Assembly (NCBI GenBank): GCA_040954595.2
Contig: CM082577.2
Span: 16,864,001 to 16,928,000 of the forward strand
Length of the DNA: 64,000 nucleotides
Origin: Balanoglossus misakiensis
Taxonomy: Eukaryota > Hemichordata
Reading direction: 5' to 3'
The position numbers were made by a program, and so were the translations under genes. Below the pieces are notes generated by a model that saw nothing but the letters and a program-made list of their open reading frames with translations, did not search any database and had not been told where the DNA came from. This document shows positions 1-10,973 of the stretch, piece by piece (positions within the stretch are counted from its first letter, which is position 1; every line of letters starts with the position of its first letter).

Positions 1-700
1 TTCGGCTGTAATTTTAAAACAGTATCTACTTTATTACAGAAAAGCAACAGTTTTAGCATATGTACAGGAATACTGCTGTCACTAAAATATAAATATAAAA
101 ATTAATAACTGAACACATAACATAAATTTAACTTAAATGAATATAACAAACTGTAAATTGAATAAAGTAAATATAAAGCTATTGTTTATAAGAAAAATAG
201 TACTTGACAAAACCCGGCTTGGTATTAGCAGAGATGTAAATTGTAGAAAGAAAGTTTATCAAAATAATGATGACCCTTTCAAAGCAAAACAATAGTTGAC
301 TTTTTAATAGCTAATTAAAACAACATCATTCGTAGACAATAAATATGAATGAACCAATGTAGCATTGGCTGCTTTTACTCGGACTCCAGAAGTGTGATAG
401 CCATCATCGGAGATTCTACTCAATTACACATATTAAAGACCACTTGCTATATGTTGATTGCACACACAATAGTACATCAGACATGTACTGGATATCATGG
501 CGTAAAATATCCTGAAGTGGTGGGATGGGGGGGGGGGGGGGTCAGGTTTTACAATATCGGACAAGGGGAAGGGTCACATTTTAGAGTCCAGGTGTACGCT
601 GAATCAACCCCCCCCCCCCCTACCCCCCTTTAATGAAGGCTCCCTAGGATGGAAACTGAAAGTGAATTTTTTTTTAATCAAAAATCCTGGTTTTTAGAAA
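1..700. other. AT-rich non-coding stretch with homopolymers
   Basis: No gene is visible here. The sequence is AT-rich and contains a run of 15 G at 527-541 and a run of 13 C at 608-620. The short open frame across these runs is a by-product of the homopolymers. Confidence 0.6.
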
Positions 701-719
701 AGCTGTCAGGCTTTTAAGC

Positions 720-1110
720 CAAATGGTGATAAATGGTTCCTCAATGACCAAAAAATGACTGTAATTCCAGCTTATAGCTACCTTGGTGTTATATTGTTTT
801 CCAGCTCTGGCCTATAACACAATATAAACAGCTGGCAATCAAGGTATTAAAGCACTTTTTTCTATGATTTATAAAGAGTTTGTTTTATATTCAGTTCACT
901 TGACAAAAGTTGGCATTTGAAATCTTTGATGGGCAGATTTTACTAGTGATGATGTATGGTATTGAAATATGGGGACTATACTATATATGTAAAGCACTGT
1001 GTATTAAAACTTTTTACAAAATGCACCAAGTCTGGCAATCAAAGCTGAATGTGTATTCAGACTGACAGGAGTCATTAAATATATACTGGTTTGTTTAAAT
1101 TACTGCCTAT
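720..1110 (+). pseudogene. Remnant of a LINE reverse transcriptase C-terminal region
   Basis: Conceptual translation in shifting plus-strand frames gives pieces typical of the end of a non-LTR reverse transcriptase: a YSYLGVILFSSSG block near 760-800 (the usual YLGV...SSSG after the catalytic domain), then LAIKVLK, then AFEIFDGQILLVMMYGIEIWG near 915-975 (the usual LFD..I.PILLYGSEIWG block). Stops and frameshifts interrupt it, so it is dead. The upstream catalytic part is absent. The clade cannot be named from so little sequence; it looks more like the RTE/CR1 type than the L1-like element at 21-25 kb. Confidence 0.5.
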
Positions 1111-1309
1111 GCCACAGCACTGTCTGGTATATGTTATAAATATAAATGAAAAAGTGTAAAAATAAAAGTGTAAAAATTATTGGTCTCTTGGGGTCACTTC
1201 CACCTTGTTCCTAAAACACCCTTTATCCCGATCATCATGAAATCTACCATTAGCAATTCTCAATCCAGTACGTTTATAACAAGTGACCATGGTATTGCTG
1301 GCTAATCAA

Positions 1310-3285
1310 CACTTGCTTCAAACAAAGTCATTCTTTGGATCTGACCATACAGTCTCTGGAACCTGTTCACATGTCCCATGGTACCATTCCCCACACTTAT
1401 TGCAGCAGACCATATATCCTCTTCCCCTGTATCTGGCTGTCGGCAGTGACAGTAGACATTGATCTTCTTCACTTTACATTTACCATTTAGGACGTCGTCT
1501 TCTTGAGCTGGGAAACAGCCTCATTACACCATGCTGAAAACAGTCAGACAGATGACGCCTCATCTCACCCGGGTCCCAGCAATACTCTGCTGGGTTAAGT
1601 CCCTGACATAGTGCGGTAGCATTGGCCACTGCCAAAAGTCCGCAATCATCACAGCCAACTTGCTTGTGAACTTGCTTAATTCAACAATATATGGGCATTT
1701 CTATTTATGTCATGCCATAACAATTTAAACTCCAAAAGGAAATGCTCTGTCCTACAATAGACATGTTAATATTTTACACAAACTCACCTCAGAAGGTAGA
1801 CGTGCTGTTCTGTTAAACATGAGCTGGAATGGCGTGTTCTTCATGGTTGTCTGTTGGTAGGCCCTTAACCCAAACATGACTGGCTCCAGGAGTTCATCCT
1901 GATTTTCATTTACCAGTTTGCTGATTGCCCTCTTGATGTTGCAGTTTGAACTCTCAGCAAGACCATTTGTTTGCGGGTGGTAGGCAGCTGTTATGCGGTG
2001 TTTTACCCCAAACTTCTCACAAATTAGATCATTTACCTGTTCAGTAAAATTGGAACAGACCGGTTTTATTCAAAAGTTTGAAAATAACAATGTACTTCTC
2101 AACTCTATTATTTCCTCATCGGATAGCCAGTAAATTGCTTTTGGCTGTGTCAACAGGATTAAGGAATGAACAGTAATGCAAATGTTCAAAATAATTTATG
2201 AATAAACTGAAATGTGTATCAACTTATCTTCTTGTTCTGCTACCTCAAGAATGCTGTCTGTGCGCAGTACATAGTGTTGTTATATTAGTGTTAACTTAGA
2301 TTTTGCTTTTAAAAACAACCGCACTTGAGAGTAGGACAGTCTCTACGATTTCCAAGATCGAGCTGATGCACGAAGCACATACACTGAGAAAATTACATTG
2401 CTCACCACAAAACTACATAAAATATTTTACATTAGCAATGTACCAATCTTACTCACCTGATTTACAAATTCTCTGCACTGATCCGTCAAAATATTCAGCG
2501 GAATACCAAACCTGCAACAATGCCAGAATAAGACAATTACTACAAAAACTGTATCATTTTTAAGTCCATAGAGAGAATGACACGTGGCAGTATTGCCACA
2601 TAACCAAAATCCACTCATTTACAAATTAATAAGCATTCATTTTCCACTTAAGTTCATTTTTCATCCAGAAAGTATCCTGTATTTACCGGTATATTGGTAA
2701 ATTAAGGTGTCATTGCATGAAAAGTTGTGATTTTTGCCAAATTTTACTTTTTTACATAAATCAGTAGGTCTAATACTGATCCACATCCTGACTAATACGT
2801 CTTGGCGGAAATGGTGCATAATCATCCCAAAATAGCACTTTTCTGAATGTAGGCCTCTGAATAAGTCTCGACGGTTTCATGCAATGCCACCTTAAGACAT
2901 GATGTGTGAATTAATCAGAACAGCACCTTGGAGTTTGACTTGTCTTTGATCACAAGAATAGTGTAACACATATTCAGTTCTTGGTACTTCAAACTAATAC
3001 GAATGACAAGAAAAAAATATCCGCCAGCTTATACCACTAAAACACAGAACAAATGCACTTGGCCACGCAAGCTGCTGTCTGCTGTTGGATAGGAAAAGTA
3101 TCTGGCCACTTCGTAAAATAATCGGTAAGTGTAAGGACATATTTATCTCCACTTCTGGTTGTATTCAGAGGACCAAAAAGATCTAATCCCAGCATGTACC
3201 ATGGTTCTTTCACCTTGATTGGCTGCAGTTCTGGTGCCAATGTCTTAACTTTGACAAATCGCTGACATTTGTCACAGTTAACAAT
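1310..3285 (-). pseudogene. Spliced Gypsy-type integrase with Ulp1-like and PHD pieces (Ginger-like), decayed
   Basis: Reading the minus strand, one exon runs from about 3285 (after the acceptor tttcatttacag) to about 3047. It holds the CDKC half of a zinc finger, then the first catalytic Asp block (MLGLDLFGPL) and YVLTLTDYFTKWP. A short exon 2457-2511 (acceptor ttgttgcag, donor gtgagt) carries the second Asp block, FGIPLNILTDQ. An exon 1788-2036 carries the AAYHPQTNGLAE block with the catalytic Glu. Phases fit between the last two. Downstream, about 1490-1690 encodes QVGCDDCGLLAVANATAL, the Cys-containing end of an Ulp1/C48-type protease, and about 1320-1465 encodes a PHD finger (VYCHC ... 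MVCCNKCGEWYHGTC) split by a frameshift. Integrase with introns and PHD or protease domains recalls Ginger-type DNA transposons. No terminal repeats were found. The copy is incomplete: the N-terminal zinc ligands and the protease His/Asp part are missing. Confidence 0.65.
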
Positions 3286-3289
3286 CTGT

Positions 3290-4001
3290 AAATGAAAAAT
3301 GCACATAAACATAAAATGTTTGGTCAGTGCTCCAATCTAAAGAAGTATGCCCTACTACACACGACATTGCATGTTAACAAAGCTATATACTGGTAGAATG
3401 GCTTCACCCCAACATGTTAAAATCAGATAGCATAGTTCCAAACGTCTCCTTAGGAAAATTTATCACCGATATCAAGTATAACAAGAATTCAACTGAGTTT
3501 TATTTCTATTTATCAGTTCGACCTCCTGAATTTAGTTTACGTGTTGAACATTAGCAAAAACTAAATGTTTTAGCAAAAATTAGCATTAGCAAAAACGTAA
3601 AGATTTTAAGTAAGTACGCGACATGCAATGGCATTGGCATGTCACTTGGTGCGTACTTGTGTTGACCGTTGAACAGACCAAGCAATCGAACCATTTCCGT
3701 ATTTCGATAGCATTCTAACTCGTGTTAAAAGTCATTCGCATTATATATAACCAGATAAACGATTTCTTCAATTTGAGACACATTTTACCGTATAGTTCGT
3801 TGTTCCTTCGCTTTTGCTAAAGTTAAAGCATGGTCGTGTGTTTGTCTCATCAGCCAGATAGGAGTGTGATTGATAGCGTACTCTATGAACGTAACGTCAA
3901 ATAAGCTTGTCTCCGTTCTACAACTTAATAGACCAGCCTATTCGACCTTCAAATAGAGCTTGTAGTTTCTTGCCTTTCAACATTAGTTTTTGTCATTTCA
4001 G
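3290..4001. other. No gene recognised
   Basis: An AT-rich stretch between the integrase remnant and the next putative exon. I see no coding similarity and no clear repeat boundary. If the integrase had an upstream zinc-finger exon it should lie here, but none is recognisable. Confidence 0.4.
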
Positions 4002-4518
4002 TCTGCAGACAAATTTCAAACCCAAAGAAGTTTCCAGAAGAGTAAAGTATGGAAAAAAGAAGTTAAAAATTGAATATCTGGCCGATAAACATAGACAGAG
4101 TAGTTTTGGCAGTAAGCAAAGAAAGGGATTCCTAAAGAAGGCAAGTTTATTCTTGTGGGACAGTACATTTGTACAATTGCATTGTTATACTTTTCAAACA
4201 ACAAATGATAATGCAGATACTAATTAATAAATTGTCCTGCTTACTGATAGAAAAATAAACACATCTATGAGGTTTTATATTGTAGAAAGTTTTATGTTGT
4301 TATAGTAAAACTAAACTTTCACAATGAAATTTTGTTGTCATTCATATGATATTTTTTGAAAATTTATTTGTCCAAATTTTCATTTTGATTTTGTGTTGTA
4401 TTCATTATCATAAGCCTATAATAATGTTATCAATTTTATTTGCTTTTAGGTAAATGACTACCATGTGTGTACAGGAGAAGAAATTTGTGGAGTTCTGAAT
4501 GAAGCTCTTCAAGAATGA
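4002..4518 (+). CDS. Two putative 3' exons of an unknown gene
   Basis: A candidate exon at 4002-4140 follows a good acceptor (tttttgtcatttcag). It encodes a lysine/arginine-rich segment beginning LQTNFKPKEVSRRVKYGKKK and ending KQRKGFLKK. It stops at AAG|gcaagt, a consensus GC splice donor. A second exon at 4450-4518 follows tgcttttag and encodes VNDYHVCTGEEICGVLNEAL and a TGA stop; the phases match (0/0). I do not recognise the protein. No 5' exons are visible, and a repeat begins right after the stop. It may be the end of a host gene or of a mobile-element gene. Confidence is low because it rests only on splice signals and frame. Confidence 0.3.
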
Positions 4519-4539
4519 GAAATGTCCTTTTTAGGTCCC

Positions 4540-5060
4540 ATTTTTATAGGTATATATACCATGGGACCTTATGGGATCGGTTGCGTCTGTATGTATGTAT
4601 GGATGGATGTATGGATGTCTGTATGTCCGTCCACATCAAAAACTTGAAAACTGCTGCGTGTATCACCTTGATATTTGGTGTGCAGATGGAGGCTGGGCTG
4701 TAGATGGGAGTTTGTTCAAATGAAGGTGCCATTGCCAAAAATATGCAAATTAGCTGGAAAAATGTGAATTTGGTCAAAACTCAGTAACTCAAGAACTACT
4801 GGTCAGATTGCTTTGCAAAGTGGTGTGTATTTACTTTATTGAGTTGTTTTAATTAGGCAGGACGTTCCCTGGTGTGATTGATTTACACAGGAAATTCCTG
4901 AATTACATAACTGGCTAAGTTTTAAATAGGCCAGCTGTTCTATTTAGTGTATGTACAGTACATATGCCATTGGCAGCTTATGGGTCAGTCAGTGCTTGCC
5001 CATTGATCTCTCGCTATGTGTGTGTGTCTGTCTGTCTGTATATGGCCATGTACTCCGGTG
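4540..5060 (+). repeat. Dispersed repeat, family A, copy 1
   Basis: A block starting ccatgggaccttatgggatc, followed by a (tatg/gatg)n stretch, cgtccacatcaaaaacttga and aatatgcaaattagctgg, recurs at 6185-6460 in the same orientation. The shared part is about 270 bp and similarity is high. The tail, with a tgtg/tctg microsatellite near 5020-5040, is less clear. It carries no convincing gene, and the open frames across it come from the TATG-type repeat. Confidence 0.7.
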
Positions 5061-5785
5061 TAGACTTTTTCTTGTGTAATAACTCAATGGGACCCCTGTG
5101 TCCTTGACGTGATTTTTTCATTACTTTTTTGAACCAAATTCTGTTGTTTTGTTCCTATTATTCCCTGCAAAAATTTAACTTTTGGCCTCATTCCATGTGT
5201 AATGAATTCTCCTGATCCATTTTACGGGTAGTCTCTGAAACCTTTTGCGTTCTTTATTTAATACTTCATAGATCCATTGCCTTGTCATCACATCATGACC
5301 AGGGGGTAGGTTTGTGTTACTAAGGACTCAGCTTTTGAAGGTCGAGCAATATTTTTCTATTTGAGACAGAAATATTGTGGTATTTACACACAAAATAATT
5401 TTTGTACCGTGTAAAAAAATTATATTTATATTAGACACACTTTATAACAGAGTTTAAAATTGATATGTATTATTTATTTGTTCAAATAAATATATTATCT
5501 GTGTTTACAAAGATTGAGTTGTTTTGTATTTGTAGCACACCAAAAATATACTACATCTTCCATTGACACTTGGTAATCACTATACAGTGCTCTTTGCATA
5601 CACACACTACCGGTACATACACTAGGTTTGTTGAGAGGCAGAATTTGAGCTTGGGGACCCTGTGCTGCTACATAAAAACAAAAATTGAAAAAAACAAGTG
5701 TTTATTTGTGGTACGAGCCTTTGTTATGAAACCCATCAGTTTGAACAAATTTTCGGCACTGTATGAAATTTGGACTACATGTAGT
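5060..5785. other. No gene recognised
   Basis: AT-rich sequence of repeat character between the family A repeat and the coding scrap on the minus strand. I see no supported gene or RNA. Confidence 0.4.
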
Positions 5786-5789
5786 TTGT

Positions 5790-6185
5790 TCATTCAATAC
5801 TTTCAGGTTCAAGTTCATCTTTTGCCAACTCTTCTGCTGCTTGTAAAACATTGACTTCCTCAAGTTCCCTATAAAATTCAACGAGTTTCTCCTTCTTGGC
5901 CTTTCTTACAGTTCTAAACGTCTCAGAAAATTCAAACTTTAAGTCACTGTCACTGACTTTCTTGATAGCTGCCTGAACAAGTTTTATTAGTTGCGCCTTT
6001 GTTTGCTTTTCTAGTGATTCACACTTGTTCTGTTTCTCGACTGTAACATAGACAGGAGTCAACTCATGGCGAACACTGGCTTTTGAAGCCCCACCCAAGA
6101 CAACTTTGTCTAGCACTATTTTCTGATTTACTTCACAAATGGCTGTGAGATTTTTCAGGCCAGCATCCAGTTTTGAGGTCCCATT
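5790..6185 (-). pseudogene. Coding fragment, coiled-coil-like, 5' end cut by a repeat
   Basis: The minus strand is open for about 130 residues, ending with a normal stop at 5790. The C-terminal half is charged and predicted helical (for example KAKKEKLVEFYRELEEVNVL, then an acidic end). Codon structure looks genuine, but the frame runs straight into the family A repeat at 6185, so the beginning is lost. I do not recognise the family. The minus-strand fragment at 7084-7278 could be the start of the same gene, separated by the repeat; this is inference. Confidence 0.35.
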
Positions 6186-7080
6186 GGTACCGGGTATGTA
6201 CCATAGGACCTTATGGGATCGGTTGCGTCTGTATGTATGTATGGATGGATGGCTGGATGGATGTACCGGTATGTCCGTCCACATCAAAAACTTGAAAACC
6301 GCTGAGCGTATGACATCGATATTTTGTGTGGAGATAAAGGCAGGGCTGTAGATGTGAGTTTGTTCAAATGAAGTTGTCATTGCCAAAAATATGCAAATTA
6401 GCTGGGAAAATGTGAAATTGGTCAAAACTCAAAAACTCGACAACCACTGGTCATATTGATTTGAAAATTTGTATGCATGTACCTTATGTCAACCTCATAC
6501 AGTCCTGTATGTTTGAGCTAATATTATCGATTTCCTATTTTTTGAGCTTTTTTTGTATTTTTCCATGTTATTGGTAAAAAGTCTTTATTTCTGAAAGTGA
6601 TGGGCTTACTTCTTTGAAATTTAATATGAAGCTTCCTAATGAATGTCTGAGTAACCATAGTTTTGTTCAAATTGTTGCAAAATTTGCATATTTATAATTT
6701 TGAGCTGCAATATTTGCCATTTTTGGTCAAAAATGTTTTTCTTTAAAATCGCATGCCAGATTGCTTTGCAATTTGGTAGGCATGTTCGTAGGGGTAACCT
6801 AAGTAATATGTTGTAAAAAAATGTGATATTTGCATAAATGTGTCATCGGGGAAACTTGCAATTTGTGTCAAAAATTGTTTTATCTGAAAACCTCTTGTCA
6901 TATTGCATTGAACTTTGGCAGCATGTTCCTTGTAGTGATTGAAGTAAGATATTGTACAATTTTGGTGATATTTGCATATTTGTGTTTTTGCCACTTTTGA
7001 ACAAATATTTTCTGTGAAACTGCTTGTTGGATTGCTTTGAAATTTGTTTTTTCTCTGATTGCTTTGAAATTTAGGATATA
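6185..7080 (+). repeat. Dispersed repeat, family A, copy 2, with internal subrepeats
   Basis: The first 270 bp repeat copy 1 (ggaccttatgggatcggttg, the tatg/gatg stretch, aaatatgcaaattagctggg). From about 6460 to 7070 there follow three or four loose copies of a unit of roughly 130 bp containing attgctttgaaatttg and gcatgttc. A related piece lies inverted at 21060-21200 (gcatacctattttcaaagca, aagctaatttgcatattttt). No gene is present. Confidence 0.6.
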
Positions 7081-7083
7081 ATT

Positions 7084-7278
7084 TTATAACACACACATGT
7101 ATATGTGCATGTGACCCTTCATGACAGACTGGAAAACGTCATGTTTCTCCGGAGAGAAACAAATGAGATCCTGGTACTTTTCTCGATCACTCTGGATCAC
7201 TCCATTAAAATACTTATTGTTCTTCGCCGATGTCTTCACCGGGCTCACGTCCACTATGTACCCCCAAATAGACTCCAT
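7084..7278 (-). pseudogene. N-terminal fragment of an unknown protein, possibly OB-fold-like
   Basis: From the ATG at 7278 the minus strand encodes MESIWGYIVDVSPVKTSAKN followed by YFNGVIQSDREKYQDLICFS and PEKHDVFQS. The pattern (VSPVKTS, YFNGVIQ, a strand, then CFSPEKH) resembles the start of a family of uncharacterised invertebrate proteins that I associate with OB-fold-like sequences; I cannot confirm this. The frame degenerates into repeat sequence after about 55 residues. It is probably a broken copy. Confidence 0.35.
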
Positions 7279-7319
7279 CGTTCTCACAACTTCTACTGAC
7301 AAAAACTTTCTTTACACCC

Positions 7320-8210
7320 TTTCTTAACTCATTAACAACGAGGCCGAGGCCACACTAATTAAAATATTGGTTTTCTTTAGTTTATTCATATGTAAAATAA
7401 TAAATATAACAATGAAGAATGAGCTGTGTTGTAAATCTACTAAACAAATAATAATGAAAAACTGAGGCGTAAAAAAGCACAGTCAAATGTGCAAGTAAAA
7501 TGCAAAAGCTAACTTAATACTGGAATGTTGTTGAGTCCCTCCTTAAGGTAGTAAATATATTAAAGCGCGTAGCTCGTCTCACACGCATGTTCCAACTGTA
7601 GCCGCTGGTTACAGACATTTAGTGATTGGTCAATCCCATAAGGCAGTGCTCTGTCCTAACAACAGATGTCCAGTCAAATAAAGAAAGTAGTAATGACATG
7701 TCAACTGTAATAAAAAAATAGTGAAGAAAATGTCAAATTAAATAAGAGAAGTAGTCAAAAATTGATTAATCAAAAAAGAAAGCAGTAAAAGAATGTCAAT
7801 ATCACATTGAATAAAGAAAGCAGAAAACATGTCAAAATCGGAAACTGCTATCTATGAACTGTAAGTAAAAAATCAAAAGTAATAATAGAATCGTTGATAA
7901 TGTAAAAAGTCAGCAGGTGATCTAGAAATATATTGTGATGCTCTCTATGAACTGGATGTGAAAAATCAAAAGTAATAACTACAATCAATGAGTACTAATG
8001 GCTGTGATGTTTTGGTCGAGGTGGCTTGGAATTTGATCGTGCGATGTCACAGATGTCTGTGACGGCCTGTCGGAGGTGTTCATTGTGCGGGTTTGCATAT
8101 GTTGTAGGAGCAATTTTGACTGGCATGGATAGATTCTGTACATGTCTGTGCTTCCGTTACATTCTATGATGAGCGTCATGGTGCTTGTTTTTTTTTTTGC
8201 AGAAGGTGCA
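7320..8210. other. AT-rich non-coding region
   Basis: Low-complexity AT-rich DNA. A short motif (ctatgaactg...aaaaatcaaaagtaataa) occurs twice, near 7850 and 7945. No gene was found. Confidence 0.5.
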
Positions 8211-8214
8211 TCTG

Positions 8215-8508
8215 GCGAAGTATGAGCATGTTGTTCGTCGAGAGGGAGGTTAGGGATAAGGGTTAGGGTAAGCGACATACCCGGTACAGAGACATTCAAT
8301 ATGAGGTGCTGTCATATTTTATTTATCATACATGTTTGTGTCAATTACATTTCAACAATTAATACGTTTGTGAAGAATCAGAGGAAATCTCAATGACATC
8401 GCTGTTGTTTTCATCACTGCTATCATGTAAGTATATTGGTCGTGGTGGTCGGCTTCTTCTAGAGTTAGTGGTTGCGTCCTTGTCTTCTGATTCGCTTGTG
8501 ATGTGAGC
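8215..8508. repeat. Diverged direct repeat flanking the LTR element, left copy
   Basis: Several short blocks here recur in the same order to the right of the LTR element at about 18910-19220: gagcatgttg, gggtaagcgaca, caattacatttcaa, and gaagaaat-type plus catcactg-type blocks. The right copy is clearly diverged. The element has therefore inserted between, or within, two related repeats. A telomere-like ggttagggataagggttagg lies at about 8249-8270. Confidence 0.45.
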
Positions 8509-8512
8509 GTAC

Positions 8513-8704
8513 TGTTGTGAAAGCCGATTTGCTCACCTTAGGTTATAATAAAGGATACTGAAGTTGTAGTTGGGTTGGTAATTTCGCTAGGAGGTCAGTA
8601 GAAGCGTGTTGCTCGTTGCTGCTCTCAAAGTAGAAGGGTCGAACTATTTCCGCCCAGGGGGTGAGTGGGGTCGGTGACGTCATCACGGATGTAGATTCAC
8701 AACA
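8513..8704 (-). repeat. 3' LTR of the Gypsy-type element
   Basis: 192 bp, identical to the 5' LTR apart from three transitions. The ends are the 9-bp inverted repeat TGTTGTGAA/TTCACAACA with TG...CA termini. The 4-bp duplication GTAC lies immediately outside at 8509-8512. Confidence 0.95.
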
Positions 8705-8716
8705 CTCTTCTCTACC
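8705..8716 (-). promoter_or_regulatory. Polypurine tract
   Basis: On the minus strand the bases directly before the 3' LTR read ggtagagaagag, a short purine run in the place where plus-strand DNA priming occurs. A second purine-rich run (gggggaagaag) lies about 25 bp further upstream. Confidence 0.6.
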
Positions 8717-9076
8717 ATATTTTTGAAGGGCGTCGTCTTCTTCCCCCAAAACACCGGGGGATAACACAACATTGAACACAACAATAACAAAAATCGAAAA
8801 ATAGAAGGTCCAGCTGGGCTTTACTAGGTATGCTCCACTGGTCGGCCGGTTCGTTTCTTTTGTTCCCCTTTTAGATAAAAATTCCCTCCAGCTGGGCGTT
8901 ACAACATATGCCCCACTGGTCCATTTGCTGGATTTTTTCCTTTTGTTGAATATCAATTCCCTCCAGATACAAATTTCCCAGGTGGTTCCCGTCCTTCCCC
9001 TATATTTGGCCTTTCTGGTAAAACCCCTGGTACCCCCATCCCAAACAGTAGGTTCCCAAAATCCTCTTTCCTTCCT

Positions 9077-10940
9077 TTAAAACAGGAATAGGCGACTGGT
9101 GTTGTTGGCGGCGGCCTCCAGCAACTCTTCTGCCGCAACCCCTCGCACCTGGGCTGCTTCCCGAGCCACCTCACCCAGAAAAACAGGGGAGTTGAATCGC
9201 TGACTCCCCCGCAGGGCTAGATGTGGGGCGTCCGTCTCCAACAGGATTCGGTCCTCGTGAACTTCCCTCAGCGCTTGGGCTTGGGCTTGTCGAAGCAGGC
9301 CACGCTGGCAGAAAAGCTGAAATAGCAGTTCTGGAATGCCTGGGTCCATCTATTTAGGGTGCGTCTGTCCCCCCCCCCCCCCTGAAGGTGTGCAGCTGGA
9401 TTGGTTGGGTTGAAGGGCAGGTTTCAGACACCAACATCAGGGCCAGGGCATGTACGTCACTGGCGTGTGGATCTCTCCTCGCGCCTCTGATGTGAAGCAC
9501 GATTAGTTTGTCTTCGGGTGCCACTTCCAACAGGCGTTGGAGGGCTTCCTCCTGCTGACCCCATTTCTGGACTGGTGCGGTCCTGTCCAGGCCTATCTCG
9601 CCCATGGCCGCTACCAGGGGGTGGGTTACTAGTCCCTTAATCCGCTGCAACAGCTCCTCTGTCATTTTCTTGGCCTTTTTGGGGTGAAGCCCAACCGCAA
9701 CTTTCCACCCCGGCTCCCTTAGCAGGATCTTTGGATATTCTTCGGGGTCGCAATAAATCTCCACACCCCCCACCACTTCCACTGGCACTTCCGGCTCTCG
9801 CCCTGGCGACAATTGCAACAGTTCACGGGAAGTGGTGGCTCCTTCACTTTGGGGAGCCTTGGCTCTCATGCGGTCCGGGTGAAAATGAGCGTCTATAGCC
9901 TGGGGTAATCCCCCGGCTGGTGACGCCACACAGGGTCGGCTAACGTCTGGGCTTCCGGCGCTTGCTTGGGGCAGTTTCCCTCTGGGCCACTTCTTGATAG
10001 TCTCCTGTTCCTCCGGCGACAGGTCCCCAAGGAGCGTGAGAAGAATCCTCCAGTGAATCAGCACCGCTGGTGTGTTGGGCGGTGACAACCGTATCTTTTG
10101 GGGTACTTCCCATCCCATTCGGTGGCACACTCGTCTCATAATTTCTTCACCTTCCGGGAGAATTTTGGCTGTCGTCGGAAAACGTCCGAGGCCATGCGTC
10201 AAGAAGTAGTGGAAAAGGGCGACGATGGGCTGTTCCATCCCCACAAGAAGCTGGGTCAAGCCCCCTAGTAAGCCGACGCTTGCGTCTGGATCGGCTTTGC
10301 GAATCTCTCCCCACATGTAGGATGGTAAGTGGCGCTTGTATACGTGCTCCTTCAGCCACTTGGAAGAATGTCCGCAATCCGGTATGGGGCAAGATGATTT
10401 CCCTGGAATCGGACAGTAGGATGTTTTCCCGCGGGGCTGTGGTCGTGGTGCCGCTGGGGCTTCCGCTGCTGGAGGCTCTCCCACTGTCCCCGAGAGGCCA
10501 GGTGGCCTCTCTGGGCTTGCTTTCTTGGGTGGCCTCCAAGGCTCATTCTCTGATGGCCTTTTCTCCGGTCTCTCCACCGATGCCGACACTCGGGAGCGGG
10601 AGCTTGCGGATCTCCAGCGCCGACTCGAACTGTTTTTCCCTTTCTTGCGCTTGGTGGTGGCTGTCGTGGACTCAGGGTGGCTCGGGCTTGGTGTATACCC
10701 CGCCGGTCTTAAGATTAACCGTCTGGGCGGTTCTTCCGTTTCTTCCGTTTCTTCCATCGCTTCGGCAGCCTTCGGATGCCCCGGCTCAGCACCTGGGCTT
10801 TCCGTAGTCTGCCGGAACTCGCTGCAGGTGATGGTACGGATGATGAGCCTTCGTGCCCCGACACTGAAATTCACGCCGAGCTCGTATGGCGATATGGGCA
10901 TCTCCTCCACCTCACTCTCTTCCGACCGGCTCACGACCAT
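9077..10940 (-). pseudogene. TatD-family metal-dependent nuclease ORF with N-terminal zinc-finger region, in the env position
   Basis: The frame 10940-9354 and its continuation 9349-9077 together encode about 615 residues. The N-terminal 150 are Pro/Ser/Arg-rich and low-complexity. A C2H2-like segment follows (SCPIPDCGHSSKWLKEHV...H) and then an unknown helical region. The last 260 residues match TatD hydrolases: AIDAHFHPDRM (HxH), a VGLHPK strand, GEIGLD (Glu ligand), IVLHIRGA (His), QLHTFRG (His) and LLETDAPHLAL (Asp). Every metal-binding position of the family is therefore present. TatD proteins are TIM-barrel DNases of the amidohydrolase type. A run of 14 G just after HTFRG shifts the frame, splitting the barrel. 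The ORF lies inside the LTRs, after integrase, which suggests capture by the element. Its role in the life cycle is unknown. Confidence 0.8.
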
Positions 10941-10973
10941 GGAGACTTCTCTCCTATAAGGACTGGAGTCCCC

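Noticed and set aside
8249-8275. Telomere end
   Set aside because: Only one or two telomere-like units here and about three at 38.5 kb; these are interstitial and short.
8543-9174. Minus-strand frames of 137 and 73 codons near the 3' LTR
   Set aside because: They run through LTR and purine-tract sequence or lie in a shifted frame over the TatD end. No domain is visible.
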